This document shows, in pieces, positions 44,145 through 54,964 of a DNA stretch of 64,000 nt (position 1 is its first letter; each line of letters opens with the position of its first letter). This DNA comes from Pelistega ratti (GTDB taxonomy: Bacteria; Pseudomonadota; Gammaproteobacteria; Burkholderiales; Burkholderiaceae_B): positions 62,001-126,000 of the forward strand of contig NZ_CP047165.1 of assembly GCF_009833965.1 (NCBI RefSeq), written 5' to 3'. The translations under genes and the position numbers were made by a program. Under the pieces are notes generated by a model, which did no database searches, was not told where the DNA came from, and saw only the letters and a program-made list of their open reading frames with translations.

Positions 44145-44496
44145 TCATTTACTCATCATAATCCTTTTATTCACTAATAGCAGAAAGGACGATTACATTA
44201 CCCATCAAATAAAGTAAGCCTAGGTAATGTATATAAGAAATAATCTGTAAATAGTAGGTAAAATAGTTTAAATTTTAAACATGATTATGATTTCTTCGTA
44301 ATATTGGTTATAAAGTTTATTATATATGGCTAAGGCATTGTTTAGGTTTAAATTTAATACAATACCTTTTATTCCGTTATATCCTTTTCTAATTGAAGAG
44401 AGTTGGTAATATTAGTTATATATACGAGTAAAATAATGTTGAAAAAAAGAAAGTTTAGGCGTTTTTAATAGTTATACTTAAAAAATTTTAAAAAAT

Positions 44497-44518
44497 AGGA
44501 TGATAAATCGTCCTTTTT
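44497..44518 (+). terminator. Terminator-like hairpin upstream of dapA
   Basis: Stem AGGATGA (44497-44503) with TCGTCCT (44508-44514), one G-T pair, a 4-base loop and a T run. A/T runs on both sides make it possibly bidirectional. It could end yciO, an unannotated small RNA, or act in a dapA leader. Confidence 0.6.
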
Positions 44519-44628
44519 ATTTAAAAAATCATATTCTTTTTTGGAAAAACCTTATTATCCCTATAACTTTTACTTATTTTCTATTAAACTAGAGCATTAT
44601 TATTTTTAACTTTTAGGGTGAATTATTT

Positions 44629-45531
44629 ATGGCATTGCATCATACCCAATATCCGCAGTTTAAAGGTAGTATTCCTGCGCTGGTTACGCCTATGTTACCA
44701 AATGGCGATATTGATTATAATGCTTATAAAAAGTTGATTGACTGGCATATTCAAGAAGGTTCTGATGCCTTGGTTGTCGTAGGGACATCGGGAGAGTCTC
44801 CGACAATTAGTTTTGATGAACATATTGAACTAATTCATCGTGCTGTAGAGTATGTGGCAGGTCGTATTCCTGTTATTGCTGGTGTAGGCGGAAATTCAAC
44901 AAAAGAAGCCATATTTTTATCCCAACAAGCAGAAAAAGCAGGAGCTAGTGCTGGTTTATCGGTTGTTCCTTACTATAATAAACCATCTCAGCAAGGACTC
45001 TATCTACATTTTAAAGAGATTGCAGAACAGACAACTCTGCCCATCATTTTATACAATGTGCCTGGGCGTACTGTAGTAAATATGAGTAATGAAACGATTT
45101 TACGTTTAGCTCAAATTCCGGGTATTATTGGTATCAAAGATGCAACAGGGGATATTGCTCGTCTAGGTGAACTATTACGTGATAAACCTACTTATTTTCA
45201 GGTTTATTCAGGTGATGATCCTACAGCGGCTGCATTAATTATGTTAGGTGGTCAGGCTAATATTTCTGTGACGGCTAATGTCGCTCCTCGACTAATGCAT
45301 GAATTGTGTATGGCAGCATTAGAGGGTGATTTAGCTAAAGTGCGTTTACTTAATGGTAAATTATCAACACTAAATCGCTTATTATTTGTAGAGTCAAACC
45401 CAATTCCTGTAAAATTTGCAGTAGCAAAAATGGGATTATCTCCATTAGGGTATCGTTTACCGCTATGTCCATTGACTGAAAGCAATCAGATTTTAGTCGA
45501 AAAAGTATTAAAAGATCTCGATTTACTTTAA
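44629..45531 (+). CDS. dapA: 4-hydroxy-tetrahydrodipicolinate synthase
   Basis: DapA condenses pyruvate and aspartate semialdehyde in the lysine and diaminopimelate pathway. The 300-aa TIM barrel has the Schiff-base Lys in GIKDATGD (K170), the proton-relay Tyr in ILYNVPGRT (Y142) and the GTSGESPT loop. The N-terminus is about 9 residues longer than in E. coli, as in other Burkholderiales. bamC follows after a short gap with its own ribosome site, the same order as in E. coli and Bordetella. Confidence 0.97.
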   Translation: MALHHTQYPQFKGSIPALVTPMLPNGDIDYNAYKKLIDWHIQEGSDALVVVGTSGESPTISFDEHIELIHRAVEYVAGRIPVIAGVGGNSTKEAIFLSQQAEKAGASAGLSVVPYYNKPSQQGLYLHFKEIAEQTTLPIILYNVPGRTVVNMSNETILRLAQIPGIIGIKDATGDIARLGELLRDKPTYFQVYSGDDPTAAALIMLGGQANISVTANVAPRLMHELCMAALEGDLAKVRLLNGKLSTLNRLLFVESNPIPVKFAVAKMGLSPLGYRLPLCPLTESNQILVEKVLKDLDLL

Positions 45532-45549
45532 TTGAAAGGATTTATAACA

Positions 45550-46668
45550 ATGCGTATTAAAATAAATAATCGTGTTGCCACTACATTACTTATTGGCCTA
45601 TCATTAACGGCATGTAGCACAATTGATGACCTAATGACGGCCGAACAGGTTGATTATAAGAGTACTGTACGAGGTGAGCCTTTAACATTACCACCTGATT
45701 TATCAAAAGCACAGATTAACCCTCAATATTCTACCCATAATGGTGTTGCATCCGCATCAGCTTACGATAAAGCGATGGCAGATGCTAAAAAACAAAATAA
45801 AGCGACTGGTGGGGTATTACCAACAAATGGTGAAATGCAAGTTTTACGTTCTGGCGATAAACGTTGGTTAGTTATCAATCGAGATGCTTCTGCTGTTTAT
45901 CAAGAAATTATTGCTTTCTGGGGAAATGAAGGTTTTACTATTAACCGTGAAAACCCAACCGCAGGTATTATTGAAACGGACTGGGCTGAAAACCGTGCCA
46001 AAATTCCTGATAACTTCTTGCGTCGTACATTAGGTACTATTATTGATATGGTATCAGATAGTGGGGAACGAGAACGTTTTACAACACGTCTTGAGCGTAT
46101 CAATGGAAAAACAGAAGTTTATATCCGTCATGAACGCATGGTAGAAACCAAGATGGATCGTGATGGTACAGAATTTAAATGGTTGCCCGCTGATGAAGAC
46201 CAAGAACTTAATGCTGTTATGCTATCTCGCTTGATGGCATATTTAGGTGCGCCTAAGCAACAAGCACAAGAAATGGTGAAAACAGCACAACCCGTGCAAC
46301 AAGTACAAACAACGGCAAATTTTGTTAATGGTGATGTTGCCTTAGCAATTGCTGCTTCTCGTGAAAGTGCGTATCGTCAAGTGGGTCAAGCCCTAACAGC
46401 TAGTGGTTTTACAATTGATCGTACAGATGCGGCGGCAGGTAATTATGTGGTACGTTATTTAGATACAGATACGGGTGAAAAACGTAAATCATCTAACATT
46501 ATCTCTCGCTTATGGGGAGATAAAGGTAATAAAACCCCATTACCTTATACTATCCATGTTGCACAAAGTGGTTCACAATCTATCGTAACAGTTTTAGATA
46601 GTGAAGGTAATGTGGATCGTTCTGAAACAGCACAACGTATTTTAACCGTTATTCGTGATTTCTTATAA
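45550..46668 (+). CDS. bamC: Outer membrane assembly lipoprotein BamC (NlpB)
   Basis: The product is 372 aa from ATG 45550 (AAAGGA 9 bases upstream); the TTG at 45532 would only add residues before the signal. A lipoprotein signal with LTAC (Cys22) is followed by an unstructured N-terminal stretch (STIDDLMTAEQVDYKS...LPPDLS) that binds BamD in E. coli. Two helix-grip domains follow, at about residues 95-220 and 260-370. BamC is part of the BAM complex that inserts outer membrane barrels, which would include the anchors of the two large adhesins in this window. It lies right after dapA. Confidence 0.9.
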   Translation: MRIKINNRVATTLLIGLSLTACSTIDDLMTAEQVDYKSTVRGEPLTLPPDLSKAQINPQYSTHNGVASASAYDKAMADAKKQNKATGGVLPTNGEMQVLRSGDKRWLVINRDASAVYQEIIAFWGNEGFTINRENPTAGIIETDWAENRAKIPDNFLRRTLGTIIDMVSDSGERERFTTRLERINGKTEVYIRHERMVETKMDRDGTEFKWLPADEDQELNAVMLSRLMAYLGAPKQQAQEMVKTAQPVQQVQTTANFVNGDVALAIAASRESAYRQVGQALTASGFTIDRTDAAAGNYVVRYLDTDTGEKRKSSNIISRLWGDKGNKTPLPYTIHVAQSGSQSIVTVLDSEGNVDRSETAQRILTVIRDFL

Positions 46669-46712
46669 GTATAAATACGTACTAAGATAGCGTCTTAACG
46701 CATTATTTACAG

Positions 46713-46777
46713 ACTCCTTAGCTGGATACAATACCCCTACCTCAATAGGTGGGAAGTATATCAGTTAAGGAGTTTTC
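46713..46777 (+). terminator. Long hairpin after bamC
   Basis: ACTCCTTA (46713-46720) pairs perfectly with TAAGGAGT (46766-46773). Pairing continues inward through GCTGGATAC and GTATATCAGT with one bulge, and again through CCTACCT with AGGTGGG around a CAAT tetraloop. A short T run follows. It is nearly 60 bases long and looks like a terminator for dapA-bamC, or an inserted palindrome. Confidence 0.7.
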
Positions 46778-47132
46778 TATTGAACTTACAAATACTTAGA
46801 AAAAATCTATCAAAGAATAGATTGTCTTGAATTTAAGACAAAATTATTGCATACTGATAGTAATGAATGTTTATCTTTCAGTGCCGTAAAACTCCATGCT
46901 TCGCTATGAAGATATAAGGTATTAGAAAAGTTAATTGAAATTTAATCAGCTAACAAAAATAACAAAATTGTTATGGATGAAAGCAATTTGGACAGTGTTT
47001 GTCCATAACGTTTGTGACTAGTTTGGTGAAAACTAAGTGGCAGACGGGTATCAAGTGGTTCCAATATTGATGTTGGACGCTACGGTATCCTCAGGAATGA
47101 GGATTTTAATTAACCTAACTTTTAGGAGACTT
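46778..47132. promoter_or_regulatory. adhP upstream region with palindrome and three hairpins
   Basis: About 350 bases without a gene. A perfect palindrome ATAACAA-AA-TTGTTAT at 46959-46974 could be an operator. After it come three small hairpins: TGGACA/TGTCCA (46989-47005), TCCAA/TTGGA (47060-47077) and ATCCTCA/TGAGGAT with a GGAA loop (47087-47104). The last is followed by TTTAATT and lies 20 bases before the ribosome site. This is a structured leader that might control adhP. Confidence 0.45.
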
Positions 47133-48161
47133 ATGATGAGTAAAATGCGTGCAGCTGTTGTAACAGCAAATTCTGACGGTAATGTTGAAGTCGTTGAACG
47201 CAATATTCCAGAAATTAAAAATGGAGAAGCTTTAGTAGAAGTGGAATATTGTGGTGTATGCCATACCGATTTACATGTTGCCGCAGGTGATTATGGAAAA
47301 AAACCGGGGCGTATCCTAGGGCATGAAGGGGTAGGTATTGTTAAAAAAATTGCTCCTGATGTGACGAATCTCAAGGTTGGTGATCGCGTTAGTATTGCAT
47401 GGTTATTTGAAAGTTGTGGTATATGTGAATACTGTGTGACAGGAAGAGAAACTTTGTGCCGTAGTGTCAAAAATGCCGGATATAATGTTGATGGTGCGAT
47501 GGCAACACATTGTGTCGTATCAGCCAAATATGCGGTTAAAGTACCAGATAATTTAGATCCAGCACAAGCAAGTAGTATTACTTGTGCAGGGGTAACTACT
47601 TATAAAGCCATTAAAGTCTCAAAAGTCCGTCCAGGTGAGTGGATAGCTATTTATGGTGCTGGGGGCTTAGGTAATCTAGCTATTCAATATGCTAAAAAGG
47701 TGTATGGCGCTCATGTTATCGCTGTTGATATTAATGATGATAAATTAGCACTTGCTCAAGAAGTAGGGGCAGATTTAGTGATTAATTCCCAAAAAGAAGA
47801 TGTTGCTAAAGTAATACAAGATAAAGTAGGTGGTGCTCATGCTGCCGTAGTGACAGCGGTTAATAAAGTAGCTTTTACCTCTGCTGTTGCGTGTGTTCGT
47901 GCAGGTGGTCGAGTAGTTGCTGTGGGACTGCCACCAGAAATGATGGAACTTTCTATTCCTCGAATGGTATTTGATGGGATTGAGGTAGTTGGATCATTAG
48001 TAGGTACTCGTAAAGACTTAGAAGAGGCATTTCAGTTTGGTGCAGAGGGTATCGTGGCACCTATTGTACAAACTCGTACCTTAGATGAAGTCAATGCTAT
48101 TTTCCAAGAAATGCGTGATGGTAAAATTCAAGGTCGTATGGTGATTGATATGAAAAAATAG
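47133..48161 (+). CDS. adhP: Zinc-dependent alcohol dehydrogenase AdhP
   Basis: The product is 342 aa from ATG 47133 (or 341 from the adjacent ATG 47136, better spaced from AGGAG at 47124-47128). The longer frame to 47037 is not supported. It is close to E. coli AdhP, an ethanol-active NAD-dependent medium-chain dehydrogenase. The catalytic zinc ligands are in CGVCHTD and GHEG and a later Cys ([13 protein letters not shown]). The structural zinc Cys set is CGICEYC...LC. The Rossmann motif is GAGGLGNLA and a second signature is VAVGLPPE. A terminator hairpin follows the stop. The leader is structured (see the upstream entry). Confidence 0.95.
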   Translation: MMSKMRAAVVTANSDGNVEVVERNIPEIKNGEALVEVEYCGVCHTDLHVAAGDYGKKPGRILGHEGVGIVKKIAPDVTNLKVGDRVSIAWLFESCGICEYCVTGRETLCRSVKNAGYNVDGAMATHCVVSAKYAVKVPDNLDPAQASSITCAGVTTYKAIKVSKVRPGEWIAIYGAGGLGNLAIQYAKKVYGAHVIAVDINDDKLALAQEVGADLVINSQKEDVAKVIQDKVGGAHAAVVTAVNKVAFTSAVACVRAGGRVVAVGLPPEMMELSIPRMVFDGIEVVGSLVGTRKDLEEAFQFGAEGIVAPIVQTRTLDEVNAIFQEMRDGKIQGRMVIDMKK

Positions 48162-48217
48162 GATTTTATTCCTATAAATTATTATGATATTTATTTAAAA
48201 ATAAATATCTCTATAAA

Positions 48218-48250
48218 GGCAGATATTACCTACTGGGGTATCTGCTTTTA
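48218..48250 (+). terminator. Terminator of adhP
   Basis: GCAGATA (48219-48225) pairs with TATCTGC (48239-48245), with inner CC/GG pairing, followed by TTTTATGTTT. Confidence 0.7.
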
Positions 48251-48335
48251 TGTTTATTTAAGAATATAAAGGTTTCGTACTAAAAAATTTTACATGTCGG
48301 TTAAAATAGAGTATTCCACAGGTAGAAGGTTAAAT

Positions 48336-49370
48336 ATGAAAGAGCAGCAATTTGCCAGTGATAATTATGCTGGCGTATGTCCTGAAGCATGGCAGGCTAT
48401 GCAAGAAGCAAATCAAGGTTCAGCAATGGCTTATGGCGATGATGAATGGACTGAGCTAGCTTCTAATGGATTTAGAACACTTTTTGGCATAGATTGTGAA
48501 GTTTTTTTTGTGTTTAATGGTACAGCAGCTAATTCCTTGGCATTAGCTTCACTCTGTCAGTCCTATCATAGCGTTATCTGTAGTTCTACAGCACATATTG
48601 AGACTGATGAATGTGGTGCACCGGAGTTTTTTTCTAATGGCTCTAAACTATTGATAGCCCCATCTCATGAGGGTAAATTAACGCCAGATGCTATCCGTAC
48701 CTTAGTATTAAGTCGTACAGATATTCATTTTCCTAAACCTCGAGTTGTAACTATTACACAACCGACTGAAACAGGGCTTGTTTATACAGCAGACGAAATT
48801 AAGGCTATTTCAGATGTTTGTAAAACCTATCATTTAAAACTACATATGGATGGTGCGCGTTTTGCTCATGCTTGTGAGTTTTTACAATGTGATCCTGCCG
48901 ATATTACATGGAAAGTAGGGGTGGATGTTCTCTGTTTTGGTGGTACTAAAAATGGTATGGCTGTAGGTGAAGCTGTTTTGTTTTTTGATAAACACTTAGC
49001 CGAAGATTTTGATTATCGTTGTAAGCAATCAGGGCAATTAGCCTCTAAAATGCGTTTTCTATCTGCCCCATGGGTAGGTATGCTCAAAAATGATGCGTGG
49101 CTAACCAATGCTCGTCGTGCTAATGAGAGTGCTCGATATTTAGCAGAACAAATTAAAGATATACCCAATGTTGAATTAATGTTCCCTGTACAGGCAAATG
49201 GTGTTTTCTTAAAAGCCCCAGAAAAAGTATTGGATGGTTTGCGAGAAAGAGGTTGGCGCTTTTATACATTTATTGGTGGTGGCGCACGTTTTATGTTTGC
49301 ATGGGATGCACAACGTAGTCAAATAGATACGTTGGTTCAAGATATTAAAGAATGCAGTACATTGATATAG
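48336..49370 (+). CDS. ltaE: Low-specificity L-threonine aldolase
   Basis: The PLP enzyme (344 aa) splits L-threonine or allo-threonine into glycine and acetaldehyde. ATG 48336 is preferred over 48294 because GAAGG sits 6 bases before it and homologues from Pseudomonas start with the same QQFASDNY. Motifs are NGTAANSLAL, the aromatic stacking region SSTAHIETDECGAPEFF, HMDGARFAHA with the PLP-binding Asp, and CFGGTKNGM with the Schiff-base Lys (K205). The acetaldehyde product is a substrate of alcohol and aldehyde dehydrogenases. adhP lies just upstream, but a terminator separates them. Confidence 0.93.
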   Translation: MKEQQFASDNYAGVCPEAWQAMQEANQGSAMAYGDDEWTELASNGFRTLFGIDCEVFFVFNGTAANSLALASLCQSYHSVICSSTAHIETDECGAPEFFSNGSKLLIAPSHEGKLTPDAIRTLVLSRTDIHFPKPRVVTITQPTETGLVYTADEIKAISDVCKTYHLKLHMDGARFAHACEFLQCDPADITWKVGVDVLCFGGTKNGMAVGEAVLFFDKHLAEDFDYRCKQSGQLASKMRFLSAPWVGMLKNDAWLTNARRANESARYLAEQIKDIPNVELMFPVQANGVFLKAPEKVLDGLRERGWRFYTFIGGGARFMFAWDAQRSQIDTLVQDIKECSTLI

Positions 49371-49387
49371 CCTAAGTGATACAGTAA

Positions 49388-50758
<1,371 letters not shown>

Positions 50759-50823
50759 GTTTGTTTAAAGCGTTATTTATAGAATAACCTAAGTGAATTG
50801 TTTATCATAAAAGGAATTGGATT

Positions 50824-51309
50824 ATGCCATCATTTGATGTTGTGAGTGAAGCCGATATGGTAGAAGTACGGAATGCCGTAGAACAAGCAAATAAAGAGAT
50901 TGCAACACGCTTTGATTTTAAAGGATCGGATGCCCGTATTGAGCAGAAAGAGCTAGAACTTACCTTATTTGCTGAAAATGAATTTAAGGTCAATCAGGTT
51001 AAAGATGTATTGATTGCAAAACTAGCTAAACGTAATGTTGATTTACGCTTTTTGGAATATGGAAAGCAAGAAAAAATCTCTGGTGATAAATTAAAGCAAT
51101 ATGCCACTATCCGAAAAGGGGTTTCTGGTGAATTGGCTAAACGTATTGTGAAGCAAATTAAAGACAGTAAACTAAAAGTACAAGCGAGTATTCAAGGCGA
51201 TAGTGTACGTGTTAGCGGTAGTAAGCGTGATACACTACAAGAAGTTATTGCCATTCTAAAGAAAGAAGTCAGCGATGCCCCATTAAGTTTTAATAATTTT
51301 CGTGATTAA
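50824..51309 (+). CDS. yajQ: YajQ family nucleotide-binding protein
   Basis: The 161-aa protein with two ferredoxin-like domains matches Yaj[72 protein letters not shown] and [14 protein letters not shown]. Some members (XC_3703) bind cyclic di-GMP and act as transcription co-regulators; others bind tRNA or nucleotides. AAAAGGA lies 8-9 bases before the ATG. A strong terminator follows at 51400. Confidence 0.95.
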   Translation: MPSFDVVSEADMVEVRNAVEQANKEIATRFDFKGSDARIEQKELELTLFAENEFKVNQVKDVLIAKLAKRNVDLRFLEYGKQEKISGDKLKQYATIRKGVSGELAKRIVKQIKDSKLKVQASIQGDSVRVSGSKRDTLQEVIAILKKEVSDAPLSFNNFRD

Positions 51310-51399
51310 ATTATTAATTAAGATGAGGTAATGAATCCTGATATGAGAAAATACACTATACATAGCTAGATAATACCGTTGTATAGTATAGGTAAACTG

Positions 51400-51431
51400 A
51401 AAAAAGTACCCCTAAAAGAGGTACTTTTTTA
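51400..51431. terminator. Bidirectional terminator between yajQ and the opposing unknown gene
   Basis: AAAAAGTACC (51401-51410) pairs with GGTACTTTTT (51420-51429), with T runs on both strands. It lies between convergent genes, 4 bases from the stop of the opposing one. Confidence 0.9.
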
Positions 51432-51434
51432 TTA

Positions 51435-52043
51435 TCATTGTGGGTCAGGAAAGGTTGAATTACTATCTGAGTTGATAGGGGCTGGAAATGATGTGCTACC
51501 TGATGAGATAGGATCAGGAAACTGTGGGGTAGATGTATCTTGAATAGGTGCTGGAAATTCACTTAATGTAGAGATATTCTCATTTAGAGGTAGTGTTTCT
51601 GCTGATAGTACAGTAGATTCTTCTGGTGATGTAGCGGCTGGAGGAGCCATAGGCACAGGTGGTAATGCGTTACGCAATAAGGGTTGCTCTTGTAGTAGTT
51701 TACCTGGCTCTTCTTCTAATTCTTCCTCATCACTATTAAGAGAGGTTGTCTCAGAAGTTTCTACGGCAGAAGGTGTTTCAGTGTTAATAGAAGATTCTTG
51801 TGTTGATTCCTCTTCTGTTTGTGTTGTTTCTGTGGCGGTATTAGTAGTATCTGTTGGTGAGTTAGGTGACGTAATCGTACCACTTACTGTTGATTGGGTA
51901 GCTGACTCATTGACGGATGAGGTATTATATTCATCAGGGAGTGTAGGTTCTTTGGTGAAAACACGATAAAATGCATTGATAATAAAGAGAATAATACCAA
52001 TAGAAATAATAAGTAAAACAAGATTCACGGCTTTTTTTGCCAT
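51435..52043 (-). CDS. Single-pass membrane protein with Ser/Thr/Pro/Glu-rich tail, unknown function
   Basis: The product is 202 aa from ATG 52043 (AAGGAAT 8-9 bases upstream), rather than the ATG at 52109. A short basic N-terminus (MAKKAVN) is followed by one membrane segment (about residues 5-26). The rest is low-complexity, rich in Ser, Thr, Glu and Pro, and ends in four FPxP motifs (FPAPI, FPDPI, FPAPI, FPDPQ). The tail is probably disordered and periplasmic. No domain or family is recognised. It is alone on its strand between yajQ and thrS. Confidence 0.7.
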   Translation of the reverse strand: MAKKAVNLVLLIISIGIILFIINAFYRVFTKEPTLPDEYNTSSVNESATQSTVSGTITSPNSPTDTTNTATETTQTEEESTQESSINTETPSAVETSETTSLNSDEEELEEEPGKLLQEQPLLRNALPPVPMAPPAATSPEESTVLSAETLPLNENISTLSEFPAPIQDTSTPQFPDPISSGSTSFPAPINSDSNSTFPDPQ

Positions 52044-52242
52044 AGTCAATATTCCTTTGAATAAAATCATTATAGGTATTATTGTAAAGTTATCTGTAGG
52101 AAAATACATAAGATGTGTGAGCCTGATACCACAAAAGGTAAGAAATAATTTATTTTTTATCTATAAACATATGCTAACTCGTGAATATTATTAGGAAAAC
52201 TGCTAAAATTTAAGGTATGTTTAATATGAGAGACCATAATAT

Positions 52243-52284
52243 ATGAGTTATTTGACAACACGAATGACGCCTGACTTACATTGA
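52243..52284 (+). CDS. Putative thrS leader peptide
   Basis: ATG to TGA, 13 codons, peptide MSYLTTRMTPDLH, with Thr codons ACA ACA and ACG. GAGAG at 52228-52232 is a possible ribosome site at 10 bases. Three Thr in 13 codons is suggestive but not conclusive. The case rests on the flanking hairpins and the thrS gene downstream. Confidence 0.45.
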   Translation: MSYLTTRMTPDLH

Positions 52285-52332
52285 TTTTATGGTCGCTCGT
52301 GCATTGTTTCTACTCCAATGGTCTTTACTGGT

Positions 52333-52371
52333 AACGCGGCTGCCTAGGGGTGTGTCGCGTTTTTTATTTTT
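52333..52371 (+). terminator. Attenuator-type terminator before thrS
   Basis: A 6-bp GC-rich stem (AACGCG/CGCGTT) with further inner pairing of GCC with GGT is followed by a T-rich tract. It ends 15 bases before the thrS start codon. Confidence 0.75.
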
Positions 52372-52386
52372 AAGGTTTATTTATCC

Positions 52387-54318
52387 ATGATTCAAATTAC
52401 TTTACCCGATGGTTCAAAACGAGCGTTTGAACACGCACTTACTGTTGCTGATGTTGCTCATTCTATCGCCCCTAGCTTGGGCAAAGCTGCTTTGGCAGGC
52501 AAGATTGGTACGACGGGTGAAACAAAATTAGTGGATACAAGTTATTTAATCGATAAAGATGTCGATTTAGCCATCGTAACAGCTAAAGATCCAGAGGGAT
52601 TAGATTTAATTCGTCACTCAACAGCTCACTTATTAGCTTATGCCGTTAAAACCTTATTCCCTGATGCACAAGTAACGATTGGGCCAGTGATTGAAAACGG
52701 CTTTTACTATGACTTTTCTTATAAACGCCCATTTACACCAGAAGATTTAGAAAAAATTGAGAAAAAAATGGCTGAATTGGCGAAAAAAGATGAAGTCGTT
52801 GTACGTGAAGAGTGGTTGCGTGATGATGCGGTGAAGTTCTTTAAAGATCAAGGCGAACACTATAAAGCAGAGATTATCGCATCTATCCCTTCAAATGAGA
52901 CAATTAGTCTATACCGTGAAGGTGATTTTATTGACCTCTGTCGAGGGCCTCATGTACCCTCTACTGGCAAACTTAAAGTATTTAAACTGATGAAGGTTGC
53001 TGGTGCTTATTGGCGTGGTGATTCCAAGAATGAAATGCTTCAACGCATTTATGGTACAGCGTGGGCAACCAAAGAAGAACAACAAGCGTATCTCACTATG
53101 CTAGAAGAAGCAGAGCGTCGTGATCACCGTAAACTAGGTCGTGATTTGGATTTGTTCCATTTCCAAGACGAAGCCCCTGGCCTTATTTTCTGGCATCCTA
53201 AAGGTTGGCGAATTTGGCAACAAGTCGAGCAATTTATGCGTAAAGTGTACATTGATAATGGCTACCAAGAAGTCAAAGCGCCTCAGATTTTAGATTTAAG
53301 TTTGTGGAAAAAAACAGGTCACTGGGATAATTACAAAGAAAATATGTTTACCACAGAATCAGAAAGCAGGGAATATGGTTTAAAACCAATGAACTGTCCT
53401 GGTCATGTGCAGATTTATAATGCAGGATTACATTCTTACCGTGAATTACCGATTCGTTATGGTGAGTTTGGTCAATGCCATCGTAATGAACCATCTGGAT
53501 CGCTACATGGTATGATGCGTGTCCGCGGTTTTACACAAGATGATGGTCATATTTTCTGTACAGAAGATCAGTTACTCAAAGAATGTGCTGATTTTACAGC
53601 GTTATTGCAAAAAGTCTATAAAGAATTTGGTTTTACCGAAGTATTATATAAAGTAGCTACTCGACCAGAGAAACGTATTGGTTCTGATGAAATTTGGGAT
53701 AAAGCGGAAGAAGCATTGATGGAAAGTTTACGTCAATCGGGCTGTGAATATGAAATCTCTGTTGGAGAGGGAGCGTTCTACGGGCCTAAGATTGAATACA
53801 CACTGAAAGATGCTATTGGTCGTCATTGGCAATGCGGTACAATTCAGGTGGACTTCTCAATGCCAGCACGTTTAGGGGCAGAGTATGTTGATGCGGATGA
53901 TCAGCGTAAAACCCCTGTTATGTTACACCGTGCTATTTTAGGTTCTCTTGAACGCTTTATTGGTATGCTGATTGAAAACTATGCAGGTGCTATGCCGCCA
54001 TGGTTATCACCCGATCAAGCGGTGATTTGCCCCATTTCGGAGCAATTTAATGAGTATGCACAACGTATTTGTGAACAATTAAGAGCCAAAGGCTTTAGAG
54101 TAAATGCGGATTTACGAAATGAGAAAATTACACGTAAAATTCGTGAAAACAGTATGCAAAAAGTACCCTATATTCTTGTCGTGGGTGAAAAAGAGCGTGA
54201 TACCCATTCAGTGGCTGTCCGTGCCCGCGGTAATATTGACTTAGGTGTACTAACAGTTGAAGATTTTATCGCACGCTTGGACAATGATGTTCAACAACGT
54301 ATTGATGTACAAGCGTAA
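52387..54318 (+). CDS. thrS: Threonyl-tRNA synthetase
   Basis: This 643-aa class II synthetase has the N-terminal TGS domain (residues 1-60), the editing domain with the [10 protein letters not shown] and [15 protein letters not shown] motifs (HxxxH, CRGPH), and the catalytic core. Motif 2 is [28 protein letters not shown], with the zinc-binding Cys in MNCPGH; motif 3 is [13 protein letters not shown]. The C-terminal anticodon-binding domain completes it. infC follows after 30 bases, the conserved thrS-infC order. A putative attenuator lies upstream. Confidence 0.97.
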   Translation: MIQITLPDGSKRAFEHALTVADVAHSIAPSLGKAALAGKIGTTGETKLVDTSYLIDKDVDLAIVTAKDPEGLDLIRHSTAHLLAYAVKTLFPDAQVTIGPVIENGFYYDFSYKRPFTPEDLEKIEKKMAELAKKDEVVVREEWLRDDAVKFFKDQGEHYKAEIIASIPSNETISLYREGDFIDLCRGPHVPSTGKLKVFKLMKVAGAYWRGDSKNEMLQRIYGTAWATKEEQQAYLTMLEEAERRDHRKLGRDLDLFHFQDEAPGLIFWHPKGWRIWQQVEQFMRKVYIDNGYQEVKAPQILDLSLWKKTGHWDNYKENMFTTESESREYGLKPMNCPGHVQIYNAGLHSYRELPIRYGEFGQCHRNEPSGSLHGMMRVRGFTQDDGHIFCTEDQLLKECADFTALLQKVYKEFGFTEVLYKVATRPEKRIGSDEIWDKAEEALMESLRQSGCEYEISVGEGAFYGPKIEYTLKDAIGRHWQCGTIQVDFSMPARLGAEYVDADDQRKTPVMLHRAILGSLERFIGMLIENYAGAMPPWLSPDQAVICPISEQFNEYAQRICEQLRAKGFRVNADLRNEKITRKIRENSMQKVPYILVVGEKERDTHSVAVRARGNIDLGVLTVEDFIARLDNDVQQRIDVQA

Positions 54319-54348
54319 TCTTTATTATTATTTTTAGGAGTTATTACC

Positions 54349-54867
54349 ATCGCAACCGAAAAAACACACCACATTAATGGTGAAATTCGTAGTCCAGAAG
54401 TTCGCTTAATTGGTCTTGATGGCGAACAGTTAGGTGTTGTATCAATTAAAGAAGCCTTGAGCAAGGCAGAAGAGGCAGAAACTGATTTAGTTGAGATTGC
54501 CCCTAATGCCTCGCCTCCAGTATGTCGTTTAATGGATTACGGTAAATTCCGTTATCAAGAGCAAAAACGCTTACAAGAGGCGAAAGCAAAACAAAAAGTT
54601 GTTCAAGTGAAGGAAATTAAATTCCGTCCTGGTACGGATGAGGGTGATTATCAAGTCAAATTACGTAGCTTGAAACGTTTTATTGAAGATGGTGACAAAG
54701 CCAAAGTCACATTGCGTTTCCGCGGTCGTGAAATGGCACACCAAGAGCTTGGTATGAAAGTGTTGGAGCGAGTGCGAGAAGACCTAGGTGATTTAGTTTC
54801 TGTTGAAGCTATGCCTAAGTTGGAAGGCCGTCAAATGGTGATGGTTGTTGCACCGAAAAAGAAATAA
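54349..54867 (+). CDS. infC: Translation initiation factor IF-3, AUC start codon
   Basis: The product is 172 aa. TAGGAG (54335-54340) is 8 bases before ATC 54349, which opens the frame as (M)[21 protein letters not shown]. This is the usual N-terminus of burkholderial IF3; the first ATG or TTG-type start is over 100 bases further on, inside the N-domain. Both IF3 domains are present ([28 protein letters not shown], then [18 protein letters not shown]). IF3 rejects non-AUG starts, so an AUC start gives autoregulation as for AUU in E. coli infC. rpmI and rplT, which normally follow infC, are not here; gshB follows instead. Confidence 0.93.
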   Translation: MATEKTHHINGEIRSPEVRLIGLDGEQLGVVSIKEALSKAEEAETDLVEIAPNASPPVCRLMDYGKFRYQEQKRLQEAKAKQKVVQVKEIKFRPGTDEGDYQVKLRSLKRFIEDGDKAKVTLRFRGREMAHQELGMKVLERVREDLGDLVSVEAMPKLEGRQMVMVVAPKKK

Positions 54868-54903
54868 ATTTGTCTTTTCTCTGTGTTATTCTATCAAGTA
54901 GAA

Positions 54904-54935
54904 ACAATGGGTAGTATAAGACTACCCTATTGTTG
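54904..54935 (+). terminator. Hairpin between infC and gshB
   Basis: GGGTAGT (54909-54915) pairs with ACTACCC (54921-54927), and AACAA with TTGTT outside a small bulge. The T tract that follows is interrupted, so termination may be partial. Confidence 0.6.
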
Positions 54936-54964
54936 TTTGTCCTTTTCTAATAAGGAGAGTTATT

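Larger units (their letters stand above)
44095..44628. other. Region between yciO and dapA with microsatellite and hairpin
   Basis: There are 530 bases without a gene. Right after the yciO stop is a pure TTTAA pentamer repeated six times (44115-44144), next to related AT sequence. A hairpin with T run lies at 44497-44518. Between them (44150-44490) nothing coding is seen; a small RNA or long dapA leader is possible. AGGG at 44615-44618 is the dapA ribosome site. Confidence 0.6.
52201..52386 (+). promoter_or_regulatory. thrS leader with putative attenuator
   Basis: An extended -10 TGCTAAAAT (52201-52209) suggests transcription from about 52216. A 13-codon frame at 52243-52284 (MSYLTTRMTPDLH) has three Thr codons. 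GACCATAA (52232-52239), next to its ribosome site, pairs with TTATGGTC (52287-52294) just after its stop. AACGCG (52333-52338) pairs with CGCGTT (52356-52361), followed by TTTTTATTTTT. The thrS ribosome site TAAGG comes directly after. The arrangement fits threonine-dependent attenuation. Confidence 0.6.

Noticed and set aside
47037..47132. N-terminal extension of AdhP from ATG 47037
   Set aside because: The extra 32 residues have no family counterpart and run through the leader hairpins. AGGAG points to 47133 or 47136.
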